A stretch of DNA of 64,000 nt from Hydrogenophaga sp. BPS33 (GCF_009859475.1 NZ_CP044549.1:3100001-3164000), one strand, 5' to 3'; shown: positions 10,562 to 20,933, numbered from the stretch's first letter. Notes: generated by a model not told the origin, from the sequence alone. A program made the numbers and translations.

Positions 10562-12376
10562 TTAGATTTCAGGCCGGAAACTCTGCGCGTGCAGGCGCGC
10601 ATACAAGCCGTTGGCGTTCAGCAATTCCCGGTGTGTGCCTTGCTCGCGAATGCGCCCATCGGCCAACACGATCACGCGGTCCGCGTGTTCGATGGTCGAA
10701 AGCCGGTGCGCGATCACCAGCGTTGTGCGGCCTTTCATGAGGCCTGCCAGCGCTTCCTGTACCAATCGCTCGGACTCGTTGTCCAGCGCCGAGGTGGCTT
10801 CGTCCAGGATCAGGATCGGTGCGTCCTTGTAGATAGCGCGCGCAATGGCCAGGCGCTGACGTTGTCCACCTGACAACTCCGCCGCGTTGTGGCCCACTGT
10901 GCTGTGGATGCCTTGTGGCAGACGCTCGATCAATTCCCCGAGGTTGGCCGACTTCAACGCGGTGAGCACCCGGGCTTCGTCTATCTGGTCATCGGAGGCG
11001 CCCAGGGCCACGTTGGCCGCGAGCGTGTCGTTGAGCATCACGACGTCCTGGCTCACCATGGCGTACTGGCGGCGCAGGCTGCGCAGTTGCCAGTCGGTCA
11101 GCGCCACGCCATCCAGGCGGATGTCGCCGCGCTCGATCTCCACGAAGCGCGGCAGCAGGTTGACCAGGGTGGTCTTGCCCGAGCCGGACGGGCCGACGAA
11201 AGCCACCACCTCGCCCGGGTGGATCTCCAGCGACACGCCGCGCAGCGCGACCAGGCTGTCGTCGTCCAACGGCTGCGCCGCGCGGCCACTGGCGTCTTCC
11301 TTGGCCGGGTAGCGCACCCAGACATCGCGCAGCGAGATCGCCCCCTCCACGCGCTCGGTGGTGTGCGTGCCCTCGGCCTGCTCGGGCGTGTGTTCGATGA
11401 GCTCCAGACCCCGCTCGATCGCGGCCAACCCGCGCGTGATCGGCGCGGCGATCTCGGCCAGGTGGCGAATGGGCGTGATCAGCATCAGCATCGCCGTCAC
11501 GAAGGCCACGAAGTTGCCCACGGTCACGCCGCTGGTGCTGCTCTGCCACAGCGCGACCGAGATCACCGCCGACAGCGCCGCCGAGGCCAGCAGCTGGGTC
11601 AGTGGGGTCATGGCTGCGGTGGCGATCGTCGACTTCAACGCCAGCCTGCGCAGAGTGACGCTGAGCGCATCGAAGCGCAGCGATTGCCGCTCCTGGGCGC
11701 CGTGCAGGCGCACCATGCGGTGGGCGAGCGCGTTTTCCTCCACCACATAGGCCAGGGCGTCGGTCGCTTGCTGGCTGTCGCGCGTGAGCTTGTAGAAGCG
11801 TCTGGAGAGCACGCGCATGATCACGATCAGGCCTGGGAACACCAGCAGCACGATGAGCGTGAGTTTCCAGTTCAGGTAGATCAGGTAGCCCATCAGCGCG
11901 ATCACGGCCAGGCTGTCCTTGGTCATGGTGAGGATCGCGGTGACCAGCATCTGCGAGCCGGTCTGCACTTCGTAGACCAGGGTGTTGGAGAGCTTGCTCG
12001 CACTCTGGCGCGCAAACAGGCTCAATTGCGCATCGTTGAGCTTGGTGAACATGGCGCGGCGCAGGTTCAGCAGGCCCAGGCTGGCGGTATAGGACAGCGC
12101 GTACTGCGCGATGTAGCCGGCCAGGCCACGGATGGCGAACAGGCCCATCAAGGCCACGGGCACCATCCACAGGGCAATGTTGCCTTGCGCGAAACCGCGG
12201 TCCAGCAAGGTCTTGAGCAGGGCGGGGACCAGGGGTTCGGTCAGTGCGCCGATCAAGGTGCACACAGCGGCCAGCGCGATGCCCGCCTTGGCCGAGCGGA
12301 AGTAGGGCCAGAGCCGAAACAGCCGTTGCGTGATGCTGCCGGCTGGGGGCTGGTGCGAGGGGGTGGAGTCGGTCAA
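10562..12376 (-). CDS. msbA: MsbA-like lipid A flippase, ABC transporter (fused TM + ATPase)
   Basis: 604 aa half-transporter. Residues about 30-320 hold six membrane segments (for example AGIALAAVCTLIGAL and SLAVIALMGYLIYL). The C-terminal ATPase has Walker A GPSGSGKTTLV, signature LSGGQRQRLAIARAI and Walker B ILILDEATSALD. MsbA flips lipid A-core across the inner membrane; length and architecture match (E. coli 582 aa). Related exporters of peptides or drugs look similar, so the substrate is inferred. It is transcribed alone, divergently from tolB, and converges on the oxygenase genes. Confidence 0.82.
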   Translation of the reverse strand: MTDSTPSHQPPAGSITQRLFRLWPYFRSAKAGIALAAVCTLIGALTEPLVPALLKTLLDRGFAQGNIALWMVPVALMGLFAIRGLAGYIAQYALSYTASLGLLNLRRAMFTKLNDAQLSLFARQSASKLSNTLVYEVQTGSQMLVTAILTMTKDSLAVIALMGYLIYLNWKLTLIVLLVFPGLIVIMRVLSRRFYKLTRDSQQATDALAYVVEENALAHRMVRLHGAQERQSLRFDALSVTLRRLALKSTIATAAMTPLTQLLASAALSAVISVALWQSSTSGVTVGNFVAFVTAMLMLITPIRHLAEIAAPITRGLAAIERGLELIEHTPEQAEGTHTTERVEGAISLRDVWVRYPAKEDASGRAAQPLDDDSLVALRGVSLEIHPGEVVAFVGPSGSGKTTLVNLLPRFVEIERGDIRLDGVALTDWQLRSLRRQYAMVSQDVVMLNDTLAANVALGASDDQIDEARVLTALKSANLGELIERLPQGIHSTVGHNAAELSGGQRQRLAIARAIYKDAPILILDEATSALDNESERLVQEALAGLMKGRTTLVIAHRLSTIEHADRVIVLADGRIREQGTHRELLNANGLYARLHAQSFRPEI

Positions 12377-12570
12377 GGGCAGGTCGCTTCAGAAAATCGT
12401 GCGGATCACGGGAACATTGCGGCGCGAGAGGAGTCAAGCTGCGACAGCGTGCCAGGCGAGCACTGCGCACACATCTTGTCACGGAAGGCCCTAGGCCCTC
12501 CGTTATTATCAGTTGGTTGTCTGCAGCGCCAACCGGCGCTGCAATTCCATGCACACGCGACACACACAGG

Positions 12571-13890
12571 ATGCAGGATTTGAATCCACACGACATGCCA
12601 GCCTCGCTCCCGAGGCGATCCGTTCTCGGCCTGGTCTCCTCCCTCCCACTGCTCACCTGGCCCGCCTCGCAGGCCCTGGCGCAATTCCGCGTTGAAGTGG
12701 CCGGCGTGGGCCTCACGCAGTACCCGTTCTCGGCGGTGGCTTTCCGCGGCAACGACGCCGCGAGCGAGAACATCGCCAACATCGTGCGCGCCGACCTCGA
12801 GCGCAGCGGCCAGTTCCGCTTCGTCAACCCGGTGCCGGGCGCACTGGACGAAACCTCGCGCTCTTTTGACTTTGCTCCTTGGCGTGAACGTGGCTCCGAC
12901 ACCTTGCTCACCGGCAGCGTCACGCGCCTGGCCGACGGCCGCTTCGATGTGCGTTTCCGCCTGTGGGACGTGGTGAAGGCGCAGGACCTCGGTGGCCTGA
13001 GCTACCCCGTGGGCGCCACCGACCTGCGCCTGGCGGCCCACCGCATCGCCGATCACGTCTACGAGAAGATCACCGGCGTCAAAGGCGTGTTCTCCACCCG
13101 CATCGCCTACGTGACCAAGGCGGGTGCGCGCTACAACCTGTGGGTGGCCGATGCCGATGGCGAAAACGCCCGCGCCGCACTCACCAGCCCCGAGCCCATC
13201 ATCTCGCCGAGCTGGGCCCCTGGCGGCGCGCAACTGGCCTACGTGTCGTTCGAAGCGCGCAAACCGGTGATCTACGCGCACGACGTGGCCACTGGCAAAC
13301 GGCGCCTGCTCGCGAACTTCAAGGGCTCCAACAGCGCGCCGGCGTGGTCGCCCGACGGCCGCTCGGTCGTGGCCACGCTGTCGCTCTCGGGCAACGCGCA
13401 GATCTACGCCATGGACGCCAACGGCGGCGAGCCCCGGCGCCTGAGCCAGTCGGCCAGCATCGACACCGAGCCGGTGTTCAGCGCCGATGGCAAGAGCATC
13501 TATTTCGTGAGCGACCGTGGTGGCTCGCCGCAGATCTACCGCATGGGCGCCCAGGGCGGCAGCGCCCAGCGCCTCACCTTCAACGGCAACTACAACATCT
13601 CGCCCGCGCCCAGCCCCGATGGCCGTTGGCTGGCTTTCATCTCGCGCGTGAGCGGCGCGTTCCGCCTGCACGTGATGGACCTGGCCAGCGGCACGGTCAC
13701 CGCGCTGAGCGAATCCGGCGGCGACGAAAGCCCCAGCTTCGCGGCCAACAGCCGCATGATCATCTACGCCACGCGCGACCGCGGCCAGGAAGCGCTCATG
13801 ACCACCACGGTGGACGGTCGCATCAAGACCCGCCTGGCGGGCGCGCAAGGCGATATCCGCGAACCCGAGTGGGGCCCATTCCTCAAATAA
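12571..13890 (+). CDS. tolB: Tol-Pal system periplasmic protein TolB
   Basis: 439 aa from ATG 12571; an ATG at 12595 (MPASLPRRSVLGL) gives 431 aa and is equally plausible. The export signal contains PRRSVLGL followed by a hydrophobic stretch and cleavage near ASQALAQ; the Arg pair gives it a Tat-like look. Residues about 40-160 are the N-terminal TolB domain (SENIANIVRADLERSGQF). The rest is a beta-propeller with WAPGGAQLAYVS, WSPDGRSVVATLS and FSADGKSIYFVSD blades. TolB links TolA to Pal during outer-membrane constriction. pal and cpoB follow; tolQ, tolR and tolA are not in the window. Confidence 0.95.
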   Translation: MQDLNPHDMPASLPRRSVLGLVSSLPLLTWPASQALAQFRVEVAGVGLTQYPFSAVAFRGNDAASENIANIVRADLERSGQFRFVNPVPGALDETSRSFDFAPWRERGSDTLLTGSVTRLADGRFDVRFRLWDVVKAQDLGGLSYPVGATDLRLAAHRIADHVYEKITGVKGVFSTRIAYVTKAGARYNLWVADADGENARAALTSPEPIISPSWAPGGAQLAYVSFEARKPVIYAHDVATGKRRLLANFKGSNSAPAWSPDGRSVVATLSLSGNAQIYAMDANGGEPRRLSQSASIDTEPVFSADGKSIYFVSDRGGSPQIYRMGAQGGSAQRLTFNGNYNISPAPSPDGRWLAFISRVSGAFRLHVMDLASGTVTALSESGGDESPSFAANSRMIIYATRDRGQEALMTTTVDGRIKTRLAGAQGDIREPEWGPFLK

Positions 13891-13962
13891 CGCATCCGTC
13901 CTACGCGCTTCGGCCGTGGGATTCCCCATACTGTTTTCTTTTTTTATCCTAAGGTCACTGCC

Positions 13963-14538
13963 ATGTTCAACGCCTCTGCCTTCGTCCCCTCCACGGCTCA
14001 TCGCACGGTCCGTGCCGTTGCCGTTCTCGGCCTGGTCGCCGTCCTCGCCGCGTGCGGCTCCAACGTCAAGCTCGACGACGTGCCGGTGGTCGACCGCACG
14101 GGCACGGGCGTGGCTGGTGGTGCGGGTGCAGGTGGCCAGTCGGGTGCGGTCGATCCGCGTGGCGTCTCGGGTGTGTCCGTCGGTGGTGACAACGCGGCCC
14201 AGCCCAACGCCATGAGCCGCATCGTGTACTTCGACTACGACAGCTTCGAAGTCAAGGGCGACTTCGCCGCGGTGCTGGAAACCAATGCGCGCTACCTCAA
14301 TGCCAACCGCAGCCGCCGCGTGAACCTCGAAGGCCACACCGACGAACGCGGTGGCCGCGAATACAACCTGGCACTGGGCCAGAAGCGTTCCGAGGCCGTG
14401 CGCCGCTCCCTGTCGCTGCTGGGCGTGCAGGAGTCGCAAATGGAAGCCGTGAGCTTCGGTGAGGAAAAGCCCGCGCAGACCGGCTTCGACGAGGCCGCCT
14501 TCAGCAAGAACCGCCGCGTTGAACTGACCTACCGTTGA
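13963..14538 (+). CDS. pal: Peptidoglycan-associated lipoprotein Pal
   Basis: 191 aa. Signal peptide with lipobox VLAAC, lipidated Cys at residue 31. After a Gly/Val-rich linker comes an OmpA-like peptidoglycan-binding domain: IVYFDYDSFEVK, then VNLEGHTDERGGREYNLALG, and the closing FSKNRRVELTYR. Pal anchors the outer membrane to peptidoglycan and binds TolB. It lies 72 bp after tolB; that gap has a run of T (13936-13946) but no clear hairpin. The cpoB frame begins right at the pal stop. Confidence 0.97.
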   Translation: MFNASAFVPSTAHRTVRAVAVLGLVAVLAACGSNVKLDDVPVVDRTGTGVAGGAGAGGQSGAVDPRGVSGVSVGGDNAAQPNAMSRIVYFDYDSFEVKGDFAAVLETNARYLNANRSRRVNLEGHTDERGGREYNLALGQKRSEAVRRSLSLLGVQESQMEAVSFGEEKPAQTGFDEAAFSKNRRVELTYR

Positions 14539-14546
14539 ACACCACC

Positions 14547-15329
14547 ATGGCCTTTCGTATGCGCCGCTTTCCTGGCCTGTTGAGTGCCAGTGCGCTGGCA
14601 GCGGCCGCCCTGTGGCCCTTGCAGGCCCACGCCTTGTTCGGTGACGACGAGGCCCGCCGGGCCATCGTCGAATTGCGGCAGAAGGTCGAGGCCAACCAGA
14701 AGGCCACCGATGCCGCCAACGCCGAAGCGCGCGAGAGCAATGCCGCCACGCGCCGCAGCCTGATCGAACTCTCCAACCAGATCGAGCAACTGCGTGCCGA
14801 ACTCGCCCGCCTGCGCGGGCAGAACGAACAACTGGCGCGCGAGGTCTCCGAGCTGCAGCGCCAGCAGAAGGACGTGCAGGCCGGTGTGGACGAGCGCTTG
14901 CGCAAGGTGGAGCCCTTGCGCATCGAGCACGAGGGCCAGGCGTTCAGCGTCTCGCCCAACGAGAAGCGCGATTTCGATGCCGCGATGGAGCTGTTGCGCA
15001 AATCGGAATTTGGCCCCGCATCGGCCGCGTTCGGCGGTTTCCTGCAGCGCTACCCAGCCAGCGGCTACCGGCCTTCGGTGCTGTACTGGCTGGGCAATAC
15101 GCAGTACGCCAACCGGGCGTACAAGGAGTCGGTGGAGAGCCATCGGCGGCTGGTGAGCGAATTCCCCACCCACCTGCGCACGCCCGAGGCGATGCTGGCC
15201 ATGGCCAACAGCCAGATCGAACTCAAGGACCCGAAGGCCTCGCGCCGCACGCTGGAAGAATTGGTCAAGGCCTACCCGAACTCCGAGGCCGCGGCCGCGG
15301 GGCGCGAGCGTCTCGCCCGTCTGCGCTGA
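14547..15329 (+). CDS. cpoB: Cell division coordinator CpoB (YbgF)
   Basis: 260 aa from ATG 14547; a TTG at 14535 overlapping pal is possible. Sec signal peptide MAFRMRRFPGLLSASALAAA ending near AHA. Residues about 30-125 form a long coiled coil (RQKVEANQKATDAANAEA and following), the trimerisation segment. Residues about 140-260 are TPR repeats (YPASGYRPSVLYWLGNTQYA, YKESVESHRRLVSEFP). CpoB coordinates Tol-Pal constriction with PBP1B peptidoglycan synthesis. Length matches E. coli (263 aa). Confidence 0.93.
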   Translation: MAFRMRRFPGLLSASALAAAALWPLQAHALFGDDEARRAIVELRQKVEANQKATDAANAEARESNAATRRSLIELSNQIEQLRAELARLRGQNEQLAREVSELQRQQKDVQAGVDERLRKVEPLRIEHEGQAFSVSPNEKRDFDAAMELLRKSEFGPASAAFGGFLQRYPASGYRPSVLYWLGNTQYANRAYKESVESHRRLVSEFPTHLRTPEAMLAMANSQIELKDPKASRRTLEELVKAYPNSEAAAAGRERLARLR

Positions 15330-15341
15330 GCATGGCGTGAA

Positions 15342-15374
15342 CACGGCACAGTCCCCTGGCGGGACCGTGCCGTG
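15342..15374 (+). terminator. Strong hairpin after tolB-pal-cpoB
   Basis: CACGGCAC-A-GTCCC, loop CTGGC, GGGAC-C-GTGCCGTG: 13 pairs with one A/C mismatch. It begins 12 bp after the cpoB stop. There is no U-tract, so it may act as an mRNA 3'-end barrier rather than a classical intrinsic terminator. Confidence 0.5.
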
Positions 15375-15392
15375 AGGCCATGGGCCGCCTCC

Positions 15393-15398
15393 TACAAT
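15393..15398 (+). promoter_or_regulatory. Candidate -10 box immediately before the YeeE-type gene
   Basis: TACAAT ends 7 bp before the ATG at 15406. If it is used, transcription would begin at or next to the start codon, giving a leaderless mRNA. No good -35 is visible and no ribosome-binding site precedes the ATG, which fits but does not prove this. Confidence 0.35.
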
Positions 15399-15405
15399 GG
15401 CGGCC

Positions 15406-16518
15406 ATGGAAATCGCCGACCTTCTCAAGCTCCAGACCCAGGTACTCTGGGCCGCCTTTGCCGTGGCCGTGGCCTTCGGCTTCATCGCGCAACGCACCCA
15501 CTTCTGCACGATGGGGGCCATCAGCGACATCGTGAACATGGGCGACTGGACCCGCATGCGCATGTGGGGCATGGCTGTGGGCGTGGCGATGGTGGGCTTC
15601 TACGCCATGGCCTGGCTCGGATGGATCGATCCGGACAAGTCGATCTACACCACGGGCCGCGTCATCTGGCTCTCGGCGCTGGTGGGCGGCGCGTTGTTCG
15701 GCTTCGGCATGGTGCTGGCCTCGGGCTGTGGCAGCAAGACGCTGGTGCGCATCGGCGCGGGCAGCCTCAAGTCGCTGGTGGTGTTCTTCGTGATGGGACT
15801 GGCCGCGTTCGCCACCTTGCGTGGCGTGTTCGGCGTGCTGCGCGTCAACACGGTGGACCGCGTGGCCTTCGACGTCGCCGCCGGTGGCGCGATGCCCGCG
15901 TGGATCGCCAGCGGCTTCGGCCTGGACCCGGCGCTCACGGCGCTGTGCATGGCGGTGCTGGTGGGCGGCGGCCTGGTGGTCTGGGCCTTGATGGGCAGCG
16001 GTTTTCGCACCGCCAACAACCTGTTCGCTGGCCTGGGCATCGGCCTGGTCATCGTGGCCATGTGGTGGGTCAGTGGCAGCCTGGGTTTCGTGCCCGAGCA
16101 CCCCGAAACGCTGGACGCCGTGTACCTCGGCTCCAACACCGGCCGCATGGAGTCGCTCACCTTTACCGCGCCCATGGCGTATGCGCTGGACTGGTTGATC
16201 TTCTTTAGCGACACCTCCAAGGTGCTCACCTTCGGCGTGGTGACTGTCGCCGGCGTGGTGGTGGGGGCGCTCGTCTGTGCATTGCTCGAAGGCAGCTTCC
16301 GCTGGGAGGGTTTTCGCAGCACGCAGGACACCGCCTTGCACATCGCGGGCGGTGCGCTCATGGGCATTGGCGGCGTGACGGCCCTGGGCTGCACCATCGG
16401 CCAGGGCCTCTCGGGCTTGTCCACGCTGAGCTTCGTGAGCGTGGTGGCGGTCACCGGCATCGTGCTTGGTGCCATTGCCAGCCTGCGCTTTCAGATGTGG
16501 TTGCTGGAGCGCGAGTGA
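15406..16518 (+). CDS. YeeE/YedE-family (TsuA-like) thiosulfate/sulfur transporter
   Basis: 370 aa from ATG 15406 (ATG 15397 would add three residues). A multi-pass membrane protein with the family's conserved cysteines: THFCTMGAI near the N-terminus, LASGCGSKTL near residue 105 and LGCTIGQG near residue 325. In TsuA these cysteines relay thiosulfate through the channel by S-S...H contacts. No TusA-like partner (TsuB) gene lies beside it. It overlaps the next gene, tcdA, by GTGA. Transport of a sulfur compound is family knowledge; the exact substrate is unknown. Confidence 0.85.
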   Translation: MEIADLLKLQTQVLWAAFAVAVAFGFIAQRTHFCTMGAISDIVNMGDWTRMRMWGMAVGVAMVGFYAMAWLGWIDPDKSIYTTGRVIWLSALVGGALFGFGMVLASGCGSKTLVRIGAGSLKSLVVFFVMGLAAFATLRGVFGVLRVNTVDRVAFDVAAGGAMPAWIASGFGLDPALTALCMAVLVGGGLVVWALMGSGFRTANNLFAGLGIGLVIVAMWWVSGSLGFVPEHPETLDAVYLGSNTGRMESLTFTAPMAYALDWLIFFSDTSKVLTFGVVTVAGVVVGALVCALLEGSFRWEGFRSTQDTALHIAGGALMGIGGVTALGCTIGQGLSGLSTLSFVSVVAVTGIVLGAIASLRFQMWLLERE

Positions 16519-17357
16519 GCTCCAACGCATTGCCGTCCGAGGTCTTCGAGCGCCGCTTTGGCGGGCTGCGCCGGCTCTACGGCGTGGCCGGTGCGCAGTG
16601 CATTTTCGATGCGCACGTGGTGGTGGTGGGCATTGGCGGCGTGGGCTCGTGGGCGGTGGAAGCATTGGCGCGCAGCGGCGTGCGCCGACTGACGCTGATC
16701 GATCTGGACCACGTGTCCGAATCCAACATCAACCGCCAGATCCATGCGCTCGAACCCACGCTGGGACAAGCGAAGGCCGAGGCCATGCGCGAGCGCATCG
16801 CGCTGTTCCACCCCGGCTGTGTGGTCGACGTGATCGACGACTTCGTGGCTCCAGACAACTGGCCCGCCTTGCTCGACGCGCTGCCGGCGGAGGCGCGCCA
16901 GCCCTCGGCATTGATCGACGCCTGCGATCAGATGCGTGCGAAAACCGTGCTGGCCCATTGGGCGGGCATCCATGCCGTGCCCTTCGTGACCGTGGGTGCG
17001 GCCGGGGGCAAACGCCAGGCACAAGCCGTGGAAGTGACCGATCTCGCCGAGACCACGCACGACCCCTTGCTGGCGCAGTTGCGTTACCAGCTGCGCAAGC
17101 ACCACCAGGGCGCGCGCCAGGGGCGCATGGGCGTGGCCTGCGTGTTCAGCCGCGAAGCGGTGGCGCCACCCGACGCGTCCTGCGCCATCGAGGGGGACGT
17201 CGGCGATGGTTCGTTGAACTGCCACGGCTATGGGTCGGTGGTGAGCGTGACGGCCACCTTTGGCATGGCGGCAGCGGGGTGGGTGATGAACGTGCTGGCG
17301 AATGCGCACGCAAAAAAATCGCGGGACCCTCAAAGGCCGGTGTCAACGACGCTATAA
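16515..17357 (+). CDS. tcdA: tRNA threonylcarbamoyladenosine dehydratase
   Basis: 280 aa from a GTG at 16515 overlapping the previous stop. It is an E1-like (ThiF/MoeB) ATP-dependent dehydratase that cyclises t6A37 of tRNA to ct6A. The adenylate-binding motif VVVVGIGGVGSWAVEAL is near residue 37, followed by LIDLDHVSESNINRQIHAL, typical of CsdL/TcdA. E. coli TcdA is 268 aa. The 3' end overlaps the promoter of the following tRNA genes. Confidence 0.93.
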   Translation: MSSNALPSEVFERRFGGLRRLYGVAGAQCIFDAHVVVVGIGGVGSWAVEALARSGVRRLTLIDLDHVSESNINRQIHALEPTLGQAKAEAMRERIALFHPGCVVDVIDDFVAPDNWPALLDALPAEARQPSALIDACDQMRAKTVLAHWAGIHAVPFVTVGAAGGKRQAQAVEVTDLAETTHDPLLAQLRYQLRKHHQGARQGRMGVACVFSREAVAPPDASCAIEGDVGDGSLNCHGYGSVVSVTATFGMAAAGWVMNVLANAHAKKSRDPQRPVSTTL

Positions 17358-17358
17358 T
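17353..17358 (+). promoter_or_regulatory. -10 box of the tRNA-Lys genes
   Basis: A perfect TATAAT that shares bases with the tcdA stop codon (TAA, 17355-17357), 72 bp before the first tRNA. The best-spaced -35 region (17330-17335, TCAAAG) is a poor match. The GAGGCTTCGCGCAG stretch after it is GC-rich. Confidence 0.6.
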
Positions 17359-17430
17359 CTGAGGCTTCGCGCAGTCGACAAGACTCGAATCCCACAGCTT
17401 TCGCTCGGTGTTCACGCGAAATCCCTTCGG

Positions 17431-17506
17431 GGGGCGTTAGCTCAGTTGGTAGAGCAGCGGACTCTTAATCCGTAGGTCGAGTGTTCGAGTCACTCACGCC
17501 CCACCA
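17431..17506 (+). tRNA. tRNA-Lys (anticodon CTT)
   Basis: 76 nt with encoded CCA. Acceptor GGGGCGT pairs ACGCCCC, discriminator A. D arm GCTCAGTTGGTAGAGC. Anticodon loop CTCTTAA gives CTT. T arm GAGTG-TTCGAGT-CACTC. It reads AAG codons. Confidence 0.95.
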
Positions 17507-17521
17507 CCGCATCCGATTCAA

Positions 17522-17551
17522 GTTGCCTGCGTCCGCAGGCAACCTGGTTTT
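17522..17551 (+). terminator. Hairpin with short T-tract between the two tRNA-Lys genes
   Basis: GTTGCCTGC-GTCC-GCAGGCAAC: a perfect 9-bp stem with a 4-nt loop, followed by CTGG and TTTT. It could be a weak terminator or attenuator, or a processing spacer. It would make tRNA-Lys(TTT) less expressed than tRNA-Lys(CTT) unless read through. Confidence 0.5.
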
Positions 17552-17554
17552 GAT

Positions 17555-17630
17555 GGGACGTTAGCTCAGTTGGTAGAGCAGCGGACTTTTAATCCGTTGG
17601 TCACAAGTTCGAATCTTGTACGTCCTACCA
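17555..17630 (+). tRNA. tRNA-Lys (anticodon TTT)
   Basis: 76 nt with encoded CCA. Anticodon loop CTTTTAA gives TTT. D arm is identical to the first gene; T arm ACAAG-TTCGAAT-CTTGT. The first acceptor pair is G-U (GGGACGT with ACGTCCT) rather than G-C; all other stem pairs are canonical. Confidence 0.95.
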
Positions 17631-17633
17631 AAT

Positions 17634-17665
17634 AAAAAGCCCTGATCGCAAGACCAGGGCTTTTT
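17634..17665. terminator. Bidirectional intrinsic terminator
   Basis: AAAAAGCCCTG, 10-nt loop, CAGGGCTTTTT: a perfect 11-bp inverted repeat with T5 on both strands. It follows tRNA-Lys(TTT) on the plus strand and lies 31 bp beyond the stop of the converging GlsB-type gene. Confidence 0.93.
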
Positions 17666-17695
17666 CATTGGTGCCCTGCGCAGGGCACCCTGAAC

Positions 17696-17944
17696 TCACT
17701 TCTTCTTGAAGAACCCGTAGATCACCAGCAGGATGATCGCGCCGATGACCGAGGCGATGAAGCCGACCGCTTCGCCCGGCTGGTACAGGCCCAAGGCAGC
17801 ACCAAGGTAGCCGGCCAGGAAGGAGCCGGCCACGCCGAGGATGGCGGTCATGATCCAGCCCATGCCGTCGTCGCCGGGCTTGATGGCGCGCGCGATGAAG
17901 CCCGCGATGAGACCAATGAACAAGGTAGCAAGTATCGACATCAT
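17696..17944 (-). CDS. GlsB/YeaQ/YmgE-family small membrane protein
   Basis: 82 aa from ATG 17944, nine bases after AGGAGG (ATG 17941 would remove one Met). Three hydrophobic segments: ILATLFIGLIAGFIARAI, GWIMTAILGVAGSFLAGYLG and VGFIASVIGAIILLVIYGFF, ending in KKK. The GDDGMGW link between the first two is the family mark (transglycosylase-associated protein, stress-related). Function is not well defined. It is the last gene of the minus-strand run and shares the terminator with the tRNAs. Confidence 0.88.
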   Translation of the reverse strand: MMSILATLFIGLIAGFIARAIKPGDDGMGWIMTAILGVAGSFLAGYLGAALGLYQPGEAVGFIASVIGAIILLVIYGFFKKK

Positions 17945-18014
17945 TTGATGGTTCCTCCTCAGGGTGGGTGGTGTGCCGAACGGCCGGCGCCGCCAGCATA
18001 CCCCACTGGGTGGT

Positions 18015-20006
<1,992 letters not shown>

Positions 20007-20034
20007 GGGGTGGACGGCTGCGCGTGGCGCAGCG

Positions 20035-20919
20035 TCATGTGGGATTCAAGAGGGATTCGCGCGTGAGCAGCAGCACCTGGTCGTCGCCGGCACTCGTCTC
20101 GAGCCAGATGGCTTCCAGTTGGGGGAATGCGGCCTCGAAATGCGCGCGCTCGTTGCCGATTTCCAGCACCAGCACGCCATTGGGTTTCAGGCAGGCCGGT
20201 GCCTCGCGCAGCAGGGTGCGCACGAAGTCCATGCCGTCGGTGCCGCCCGCCGTGTTGCCGTCGAGCGCCAGGCTGGGTTCGGCGCGGTATTCCGGCGGCA
20301 GCGCTGCCATGCTCCGCGCGTTGACGTAAGGGGGGTTGCACAGGATCAGGTCCCACGGGCCGGGGCAGGCGTCCAGGCCGTCGGACTCGATCAGCCCGAT
20401 GCGGTTCTGCAACCCATGGCGCTCGACGTTGATGAGGGCGACTTCCAGGGCGTCGGCAGAAAGGTCGGCGCCGGTCACGCGCACGTCCGGGTAGGCCATG
20501 GCCGCGAGCACGGCCAGGCTGCCGTTGCCGGTGCACAGGTCGAGCACGTCGCGCGTGGTCTCGTCCAGCCAGGGGTCGATGGAGCCTTCGGCCAGCAGCT
20601 CGGCGATGAAGCTGCGCGGCACGATCGCGCGCCGGTCCACATGGAAGGACACGCCTTGCAACCAGGCTTCGCCCGTGAGGTAGGCGGCGGGTTCGCGGGT
20701 GTCGATGCGGCGCTGGACGAGTGCGAGCACCTGGGCGTGCTCGTCCGGGGTGACGGGGCGGCGGGCGAGTGCGTCGACATCGCTGTCCAGCGGCAGGCCC
20801 AGTTGCCACAGCACGAGCCACACGGCTTCGTCCTGCGCGTTGGTGGTGCCGTGGCCATAGGCGAGCTGTGCGGCGTCGAGTCGCTGGCGGGCTTGGGCCA
20901 GAAGGTCTTTCAGGATCAC
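20035..20919 (-). CDS. prmB: 50S ribosomal protein L3 N5-glutamine methyltransferase
   Basis: 294 aa from a GTG at 20919 (MILKDLLAQARQRLDAAQLA). It methylates a glutamine of ribosomal protein L3. The SAM site is VLDLCTGNGSLAVLAA near residue 130, and the catalytic (D/N)PPY motif is LILCNPPYVNARSM near residue 195. It sits 14 bp after dapE and 28 bp before the ABC-F gene. PrmC (release-factor methyltransferase) is similar, but the SFIAELL and CTGNGSLA pattern and length favour PrmB. Confidence 0.9.
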   Translation of the reverse strand: MILKDLLAQARQRLDAAQLAYGHGTTNAQDEAVWLVLWQLGLPLDSDVDALARRPVTPDEHAQVLALVQRRIDTREPAAYLTGEAWLQGVSFHVDRRAIVPRSFIAELLAEGSIDPWLDETTRDVLDLCTGNGSLAVLAAMAYPDVRVTGADLSADALEVALINVERHGLQNRIGLIESDGLDACPGPWDLILCNPPYVNARSMAALPPEYRAEPSLALDGNTAGGTDGMDFVRTLLREAPACLKPNGVLVLEIGNERAHFEAAFPQLEAIWLETSAGDDQVLLLTRESLLNPT

Positions 20920-20933
20920 GGTCGGTTCAGGGT

